Part shown: one piece after another, positions 58,896 through 64,000 of the stretch | Numbering within the stretch: the first letter of the stretch is position 1 | Layout of the letters: every line of letters begins with the position of its first letter | Assembly (NCBI GenBank): GCA_903876735.1 | Contig: CAIRAW010000016.1 | Span: forward strand, 62,001 to 126,000 | DNA length: 64,000 bases | Direction of reading: 5' to 3' | Source of the DNA: an uncultured beta proteobacterium | Lineage (GTDB): Bacteria; Pseudomonadota; Gammaproteobacteria; Burkholderiales; Burkholderiaceae_C | Notes under the pieces: generated by a model | What the model saw: the letters and a program-made list of their open reading frames with translations, nothing else | The model's database searches: none | Told to the model about the DNA's origin: nothing | Position numbers and translations under genes: made by a program

Positions 58896-60212
58896 ATGAT
58901 TTCACGTAAATTGACGGGCAAGACCCGAGCTGGCCTGGCCAGCATGCTGGCGGCTGCAAGCCTGCTGACACTGGGCGGCGCAGCGCAGGCCGAGGAGACA
59001 TTCAAGATCGGCGTGGTGACCTTTCTGTCAGGTCCGGCGGCCGAGAGTTTCGGCATGCCGGCGGCCAACGCCGCCAAGCTCATGGTCGAGCAGTTCAACA
59101 AGGCCGCGGCACCGGCGCCCTATAACAAGGCCGGCTTTGGTGGCATGAAGATTGAAATGGTTCTCGTCGACGAGAACGGCGGAGGTGCGAAGCAGGTGCA
59201 GGAACTGCGCAATCTGTACCAGCGCGAAAACGTGGACGCGGTTGTCGGCTACGTTGGCTCGGGCGATTGCCTGGCCGTCGCACCGGTGGCCGATGAGCTG
59301 AAGAAATTCCTCGTCCTGTTTGACTGCGGCTCACCGCGGATTTTCGAGGACGCAAGCCCGAAATATGTGTTCCGGACCGCCTCGCATGCGGCCATGGACA
59401 ACGTGTCGCTGATTCGCTACCTCAAATCGCACAACGTCAAAGTCAACACCATGAACCTGATCAACCAGGATTACGCGTGGGGACAGGATTCACGCGGCGA
59501 CTTCCTGGCCGGTATGGCCAACGTCTATCCCCAGGCAAAAATGGGTGCCGATCTGCTGCCCAAGTTTGGCGCGGGTCAATACGGCACCGAGGTCTCGGTA
59601 TTGGGCGGCAAGCAGGCTGACATTACCTACTCCAGCCTGTGGGGCGGTGACCTGCAGGGCTTCTTGCTGCAGGGCGCAGCGCGTGGCCTGTTCAAGGACA
59701 CGACTTTGGTTCTGAGCGCGGCCGATCACGTTCTGCCGGGCTTGCTCGACAAGATGCCCGACGGCTCCATCATCGGTGCGCGCGGCGCATACGGCATCCT
59801 GTCGGTCAAGACGCCGCTCAACGACTGGTTCCAGTCCAGCTACCAGGCCATGCACAAGGTGCTGCCGGTGCAGGCCGGCTACCGCATGACGCAGGCCTTC
59901 ATGGGCGTGAAGATGGCGGTCGAGACCGCGATGGCGAAAAACGGCGGCAAGAAACCGACGCCAGAACAACTCTCGGACGCCCTGCGCAACTCGACCTTCG
60001 AGTCCCCCGGCGGTCAGATTCGCATGGCGCTGGGTGATGGCCATCAGGCGATTCAGGGCACGGCCATCGGCAAGACGAAATACGACGCGGCCACCAAGCG
60101 CGTGCTGGCAGTTGACGTGCAGACCTTTGGCGCGGAATGTGTCAATCCGCCGGCCAACATGAAGAGCCTGGACTGGATCAAGGCGGGCTTCCCTGGCGCC
60201 AAGTGCAATTGA
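58896..60212 (+). CDS. livK: Periplasmic substrate-binding protein (third Liv system)
   Basis: A 438-aa binding protein. MISRKLTGKTRAGLASMLAA followed by ASLLTLGGAAQA is the leader, with EETFKIGVVTFLSGPAAESF opening the mature protein. VEQFNKAAAPAPYNKAGFGG is a longer inter-domain loop than in classical LivK, and VVGYVGSGDCLAVAPVADEL and LFDCGSPRIFED line the cleft. This branch is commonly found with aromatic or aryl-alkyl acid uptake genes, but the ligand cannot be fixed. It leads the third importer operon; ligase genes flank it on both sides (the fusion upstream, a paralogue downstream), which suggests an acid substrate. Confidence 0.92.
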   Translation: MISRKLTGKTRAGLASMLAAASLLTLGGAAQAEETFKIGVVTFLSGPAAESFGMPAANAAKLMVEQFNKAAAPAPYNKAGFGGMKIEMVLVDENGGGAKQVQELRNLYQRENVDAVVGYVGSGDCLAVAPVADELKKFLVLFDCGSPRIFEDASPKYVFRTASHAAMDNVSLIRYLKSHNVKVNTMNLINQDYAWGQDSRGDFLAGMANVYPQAKMGADLLPKFGAGQYGTEVSVLGGKQADITYSSLWGGDLQGFLLQGAARGLFKDTTLVLSAADHVLPGLLDKMPDGSIIGARGAYGILSVKTPLNDWFQSSYQAMHKVLPVQAGYRMTQAFMGVKMAVETAMAKNGGKKPTPEQLSDALRNSTFESPGGQIRMALGDGHQAIQGTAIGKTKYDAATKRVLAVDVQTFGAECVNPPANMKSLDWIKAGFPGAKCN

Positions 60213-60253
60213 GCATCCGGTCTTTTCTCCACCTGTATTGAAGGGTTGCTGCC

Positions 60254-61150
60254 GTGCAAACTGTCTTTCCCATTGTCATTGATGCGGTTGCCTACGCATC
60301 GTGGCTTTTCATCGTGTCATTGGGCATGACACTGGTGTTCGGGGTCCTCAAGATCCTGAACATGGCGCACGGCAGCGTTTATGCCATCGGTGCCTACGCG
60401 GCGGCCACGGCCGTGGCCCTGGCCGCAGCGCTGGGCATGCCGCCGGCCTTTTCGCTGGTGGCCATGCTGCTCTCGGCGGTGGCCGTGGCGGTGGTCGTGG
60501 GGCCACTGCTGGAGCGCGGTCTGCTGGCGCGCTATTACGGTCGCGACGAAGTGGTTTTGCTGCTCGTGACCTACGCCTTGTTCCTCATGCTGGAGGACAT
60601 CACCAAACTGGTCTGGGGTGTCAATCCCTACTACGTTTCGGAGCCGGCGCAGTTGTTTGGCAACGTCCTGTTTGCCGGCATGCGCATCGGTGGCTACGAC
60701 CTGTTTCTCATCATGCTCGCCGCCGTATGCGGCCTGATCACCTGGTACGTGCTGAACCGCACGACCAATGGAAAAATTGTTCTGGCGGTCATTCACAACC
60801 CGGAAATGAGCGCCAGCATGGGCGTCAACATCCAGCGTGTTTATGTGGTCGCTTTCACGGTCGGGGTTTTTCTGGCCGCGCTCGGCGGTGCCTTTACGGC
60901 GCCCATGATCTCGGTCCAGCCGGGTCTCTCGGTCAGCGTCATCATCATCAGCTTTGCGGTCGTCATCATCGGCGGTCTGGGCAGCATCCAGGGTGCAGCC
61001 GTGGGTGCGCTGGTGGTCGGCGTGGCGCGTTCGCTGGCGGTGCACCTGATGCCGGAGATCGAGCTTTTCAGTATTTATCTGGTGATGGCAGCCGTGCTGA
61101 TCTTTCGCCCTGAGGGCTTGTTCCAGAGTGTCAAGGCGAGGTTGATCTGA
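60254..61150 (+). CDS. livH: ABC importer permease LivH (third Liv system)
   Basis: A 298-aa permease starting at GTG 60254. YASWLFIVSLGMTLVFGVLK with ILNMAHGSVYAIGAYAAATA is the LivH N-terminus. The membrane segments continue through VLLLVTYALFLMLEDITKLV, and GGLGSIQGAAVGALVVGVAR is the coupling region. Its stop overlaps the livM start by one base (TGATG). It follows the binding-protein gene by 41 bp without a strong stem-loop, unlike the other two Liv systems. Confidence 0.94.
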   Translation: MQTVFPIVIDAVAYASWLFIVSLGMTLVFGVLKILNMAHGSVYAIGAYAAATAVALAAALGMPPAFSLVAMLLSAVAVAVVVGPLLERGLLARYYGRDEVVLLLVTYALFLMLEDITKLVWGVNPYYVSEPAQLFGNVLFAGMRIGGYDLFLIMLAAVCGLITWYVLNRTTNGKIVLAVIHNPEMSASMGVNIQRVYVVAFTVGVFLAALGGAFTAPMISVQPGLSVSVIIISFAVVIIGGLGSIQGAAVGALVVGVARSLAVHLMPEIELFSIYLVMAAVLIFRPEGLFQSVKARLI

Positions 61151-62121
61151 TGAGTGCCACCCAATCATTTCGGATGGCGCTTGTTGCCGCCGTCGTCCTG
61201 CTGCTGGCGGGCCTTATGGCCCCGACCTGGCTGCAGTTTCTGGTCACCATGTCGGCCGCCAATGGTCTGGCCGTGTTGGGCATTGTTGTCCTGATGCGAG
61301 GCGGCGGTGCCACCTTCGGACAGGGCATGTTTTTTGCACTCGGCGCCTATGCCGCAGCGCTGGCCCCGACGCTCCTGGGCGTGCAGGATGCCGTCGTTCG
61401 GATTGTGCTTGGCACGCTGGTGGCGGGCCTGATCGGCGCCGTCTGTGCGCCGCTGCTGGTGCGCTACCGCGGCATCTTTTTTGCCATGCTGACCCTGGCG
61501 TTGTCCATGGTCCTGTTCGGCCTGCTCTCCAAATCGAATGCGCTGGGCGGCTCCGACGGCATCAACATTGCCAAGCCGACCGTGCTGGGCATGGCGCTGC
61601 ACAGCGGCAACGCGGAATATGTGCTGTATTGCCTGACCATCATCATCTCGGTGCTGGCCGGTTGGCTGGTTTCGGTCTACTGGAACTCCGCGGCGGGCCT
61701 GATGGCCCTGGCGGTGCGCGGCAATGCCTTGCGCGTTGAATACCTGGGTGCCTCAGCGCGGCGTTCCCTGGGAACCAGCTTCGTCATCTGCGCGCTGCTC
61801 GGTGGCGCCAGTGGTGCGATCACAGTGCAGGCGCTGGGACACGTTGAGCCCAATTTCGCCAACTGGACGACCTCGGGCGAGCTGGTGTTCGTGGCGGTGC
61901 TCGCGGGCTACCGGCGGGTTCCGGCGGTGTTTGCCGCTTCGCTCCTGCTAGAGATCGTGCGCTCGTTTTCCAACCTCTACTTTCCCAATACCTGGCAACT
62001 GGCGCTTGGCACTTTCATGCTGCTGGTCATCATGTTCCGCCCTGAAGGCCTGGGTTCCCTGTGGCCCGCCCTGGGTCAGCGCAAAGCGCAAGCCGCAGCC
62101 GCAGCCGGGGAGGCGTCATGA
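61150..62121 (+). CDS. livM: ABC importer permease LivM (third Liv system)
   Basis: A 323-aa permease. VLMRGGGATFGQGMFFALGA is a variant of the LivM SxGHG motif, with Gln replacing His. RYRGIFFAMLTLALSMVLFG, YWNSAAGLMALAVRGNALRV and EYLGASARRSLGTSFVICAL are family segments, and the end is Ala-rich (AQAAAAAGEAS). The stop overlaps the livG start by ATGA. It partners LivH in the channel. Confidence 0.93.
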   Translation: MSATQSFRMALVAAVVLLLAGLMAPTWLQFLVTMSAANGLAVLGIVVLMRGGGATFGQGMFFALGAYAAALAPTLLGVQDAVVRIVLGTLVAGLIGAVCAPLLVRYRGIFFAMLTLALSMVLFGLLSKSNALGGSDGINIAKPTVLGMALHSGNAEYVLYCLTIIISVLAGWLVSVYWNSAAGLMALAVRGNALRVEYLGASARRSLGTSFVICALLGGASGAITVQALGHVEPNFANWTTSGELVFVAVLAGYRRVPAVFAASLLLEIVRSFSNLYFPNTWQLALGTFMLLVIMFRPEGLGSLWPALGQRKAQAAAAAGEAS

Positions 62122-62867
62122 ACAAGCCCCTGCTTTGCGCGCGTGGACTGATGAAGAGATTCGGGGCGGTGATCGCGGCCGAAGACATCTGCATCGATAT
62201 TCCGGCCGGCCAGCGTCTGAGTGTGATCGGCAGCAATGGCGCCGGCAAGACGACCTTTGTGAACATGGTCACCGGTTACCTGAAACCCGATGCCGGCACG
62301 ATTGTGCTCAATGACCAGGACATCACGCGGTTGTCGCACCAGGCGATTGCCGGCATGGGCATTTGCCGCTCGTTCCAGATTCCCATGCTGTGCCTGGAGC
62401 TGACGGCGCTGGAGAATCTGCTGGTGGCCGTTGCGGCAGCGGAGAATCGGCAATCGCTTTGGCAACCGGCTGATAACGCAGTGGCGCGGGGTCGCGCCGA
62501 GGCCCTGCTGGAGAAGTTCCAGCTTCAGTCCTACGCCAACCGGCCGGTGCTGCAACTCGCGGGCGGCGTGCGCAAGTTGCTCGACATCGCGATGGCGCTG
62601 GCGCGCCGGCCCAAGCTGCTGCTGCTGGACGAGCCGACCTCCGGTGTCAGTGCCGACGAAAAGTTTCCAACCATGGAGCGGGTCATGGGCGCCATGCAGG
62701 ACGAGGCGGTGACGATTCTTTTTGTCGAGCACGACATGGAGATCGTTGCCAATTTCTCCGAGCGGGTTATCGCTTTTTACAGCGGCCGTGTCATAGCGGA
62801 CGGCTCGCCGGCCGAAGTGATGGCCAATCAGGACGTGCGCAATTACGTCACCGGAGGCGCCAAATGA
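62118..62867 (+). CDS. livG: ABC importer ATPase LivG (third Liv system)
   Basis: A 249-aa ATPase. Walker A GSNGAGKTTFVNMVTG, ICRSFQIPMLCLELTALENL, a degenerate signature LAGGVRKLLDIAMALARR and Walker B LLLLDEPTSGVSADE with the His switch in LFVEHDMEIVANFSERVI. ATG 62118 overlaps livM; an earlier in-frame position lies within livM and is not used. It overlaps livF by ATGA. Confidence 0.94.
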   Translation: MNKPLLCARGLMKRFGAVIAAEDICIDIPAGQRLSVIGSNGAGKTTFVNMVTGYLKPDAGTIVLNDQDITRLSHQAIAGMGICRSFQIPMLCLELTALENLLVAVAAAENRQSLWQPADNAVARGRAEALLEKFQLQSYANRPVLQLAGGVRKLLDIAMALARRPKLLLLDEPTSGVSADEKFPTMERVMGAMQDEAVTILFVEHDMEIVANFSERVIAFYSGRVIADGSPAEVMANQDVRNYVTGGAK

Positions 62868-63538
62868 GCGAGTTACTGTTATCGGCGTCCCACCTGGCCG
62901 TGAACATCCAGTTGATGCCGGCGCTGCGTGATCTCAATGTGCAGATTCACGAAGGCGAAATGGTCGGCTTGATGGGGCGCAATGGCGCCGGCAAGACAAC
63001 GTTCATGCGCACCGTGATGGGCCACCTGGCGCCGGCTTCGGGACGCATTGAATTTCTGGGCGTCAACCTGGACCAGCACGCGCGCCATGAGCGCGCTGCC
63101 CTGGGTATTGGCTACATGCCGGAAGACCGCGGTCTGGTGCCGCAACTGACGGTGGAAGAAAACATCCTGCTGCCGATCTGGGTCAGCAAGACGCTGGACC
63201 GCCAGGAGCGGCTGGCCTTTGTCTACAGCCTGATGCCCGAGGTGGCTGACATGCGCAGTCGGCGCGCGCTGCAACTCTCGGGCGGGCAGCAAAAGTTGGT
63301 GGCCCTGTGCCGCGCAATGGCTGTGGGGACGCGCCTGCTGCTGCTTGACGAGCCCTTCGAGGGGGTGGCGCCCGCGCTGTCCATGCGGCTGGCAGATGTC
63401 ATCCACCAACTCAAGGGTTCCAGATTGGCCGTCCTGATTTCACAGTCGGATGTGAACCATTCGGGCAGCCTTTTCGATCAGAGTTTTGTCATTGAACGCG
63501 GTGCCAATTCGGTCGTGGCGGGGCAGGAGGCCGCATGA
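62864..63538 (+). CDS. livF: ABC importer ATPase LivF (third Liv system)
   Basis: A 224-aa ATPase. GRNGAGKTTFMRTVMG, the GYMPEDRGLVPQLTVEENIL Q-loop, LQLSGGQQKLVALCRAMA and LLLLDEPFEGVAPALS are intact. Where most LivF have a switch His after Walker B, this protein reads AVLISQSDVNHSG, with Gln-Ser at the position, so ATP hydrolysis kinetics may differ. It is coupled by ATGA to livG and to the ligase gene behind it. Confidence 0.92.
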   Translation: MSELLLSASHLAVNIQLMPALRDLNVQIHEGEMVGLMGRNGAGKTTFMRTVMGHLAPASGRIEFLGVNLDQHARHERAALGIGYMPEDRGLVPQLTVEENILLPIWVSKTLDRQERLAFVYSLMPEVADMRSRRALQLSGGQQKLVALCRAMAVGTRLLLLDEPFEGVAPALSMRLADVIHQLKGSRLAVLISQSDVNHSGSLFDQSFVIERGANSVVAGQEAA

Positions 63539-64000
63539 CCGCGTCGATCTGGTTTTCTGCTGTTCCGGCGATTCAGGAAGAGCTGCATTTTGATGGTCGG
63601 CGGATCCGCTGCTTTGCCGAGCGGCCGGCAAGCGTCTACGCGCTGCTGTCGGATGCGGCCGCGCGCTGCCCCGATGGCGAAGCCCTGATCGATGGCGACC
63701 TGCGTCTGCGCTGGCACGAGGTGCAGGCGCAGGTGGAAGAACTGGCCAACGGCCTGGCGGCGGCCGGGCTCAGACCCGGCGAACGGGTTGCGCTGGTGCT
63801 TGGCAACAGCGCATCTTTTGTCATCATCACGTTTGCGCTGGCCCGTCTGGGCGTGATTGCCGTGCCCATCGGCACCCGATCGAGCGCGCCAGAGATCGCC
63901 TACATGCTGCAGGATTCGGGCAGCTGCGCCCTGTTCTGCGATCTTGAGACGGTGGAGCGGCTGCCCGATCCGGCGTTGGTACCCGATGTGCGCCTGCGGG
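63535..64000 (+). CDS. Acyl-CoA ligase (AMP-forming), N-terminal part only
   Basis: The visible 155 residues are the N-terminal domain of an adenylate-forming ligase; the gene runs off the right edge. CFAERPASVYALLSDAAARC, DGEALIDGDLRLRWHEVQAQ, RPGERVALVLGNSASFVIIT and AYMLQDSGSCALFCDLETVE align closely with the start of the ligase half of the TetR fusion at 56466, showing common ancestry. The ATG overlaps livF by ATGA, so it is the fifth gene or beyond of the third importer operon and should activate the imported acid. Confidence 0.92.
   Translation, partial: MTASIWFSAVPAIQEELHFDGRRIRCFAERPASVYALLSDAAARCPDGEALIDGDLRLRWHEVQAQVEELANGLAAAGLRPGERVALVLGNSASFVIITFALARLGVIAVPIGTRSSAPEIAYMLQDSGSCALFCDLETVERLPDPALVPDVRLR

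Noticed and set aside
1-64000. tRNA, rRNA, CRISPR arrays, transposases or phage genes
   Set aside because: None recognised on reading both strands; the apparent repeats are short palindromes or single intergenic elements.

Overview
The window is GC-rich, densely coding bacterial DNA. The gene set (three Liv-type ABC importers, a Bug/TctC binding protein, YghU, a MocR regulator, a DUF1302 outer-membrane protein, many acyl-CoA enzymes) fits a metabolically versatile betaproteobacterium, most likely Burkholderiales and probably Comamonadaceae; that placement is inference from gene content. I saw no rRNA, tRNA, CRISPR, prophage or insertion sequence. Both ends cut genes: a GMC oxidoreductase on the left and an acyl-CoA ligase on the right.

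Layout. (1) 1-7535: a FadR-type (FCD) regulator, an atypical AroE, a GMC oxidoreductase and a Liv importer with a fused LivM-LivG and an SDR. The regulator/aroE and livK promoters share one composite operator array. (2) 7535-13964: a polyamine-type ABC importer (PotDABC-like) in one overlapping operon with an acetylpolyamine-amidohydrolase/HDAC-like enzyme, divergent from a MocR regulator. (3) 14008-28245: alpha carbonic anhydrase, a Crp/Fnr regulator, two tandem Tat-type sulfatases, an overlapping operon of alkyl-DHAP-synthase-like, GlpD-like and FGGY kinase genes, then a Tat protein, a GMC alcohol oxidase and a DUF1302 porin-like protein. (4) 28261-34982: RIO kinase, YghU, an SSB-like protein with an unknown partner, a Bug protein, nitronate monooxygenase, a zinc alcohol dehydrogenase and a leaderless BtuF-like protein. 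(5) 35015-56264: a large acyl-CoA catabolic region with alpha-methylacyl-CoA racemase, three acyl-CoA dehydrogenases, three enoyl-CoA hydratases, an HSD10-like SDR, thiolase, TesB, an acyl-CoA ligase, an APH kinase/ACAD pair, a second Liv importer and a 905-aa MalT/LuxR-type regulator. (6) 56466-64000: one ORF fusing a TetR repressor to a full acyl-CoA ligase, then a third Liv importer and a paralogous ligase.

The most interesting result is in region 5. Six intergenic copies of a palindrome, [T/C]CGTC-N2-TT[C/T][C/G]-GACGA, precede six transcription units. In five of them a -10-like hexamer starts after exactly 22 bp (23 bp in the sixth). This centres the palindrome near -42.5, the classical LuxR-type activator position, and a LuxR-type regulator is encoded in the middle of the set. 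I read this as an undescribed regulon for methyl-branched acyl-CoA breakdown: Liv import, CoA activation, racemisation, beta-oxidation and thiolysis. The second most interesting object is the TetR-acyl-CoA ligase fusion, which could make its own acyl-CoA ligand. The third is the ADPS/GlpD/FGGY plus GMC oxidase block, whose kinase has lost the glycerol-contacting Glu; it may handle ether-linked or other substituted glycerols.
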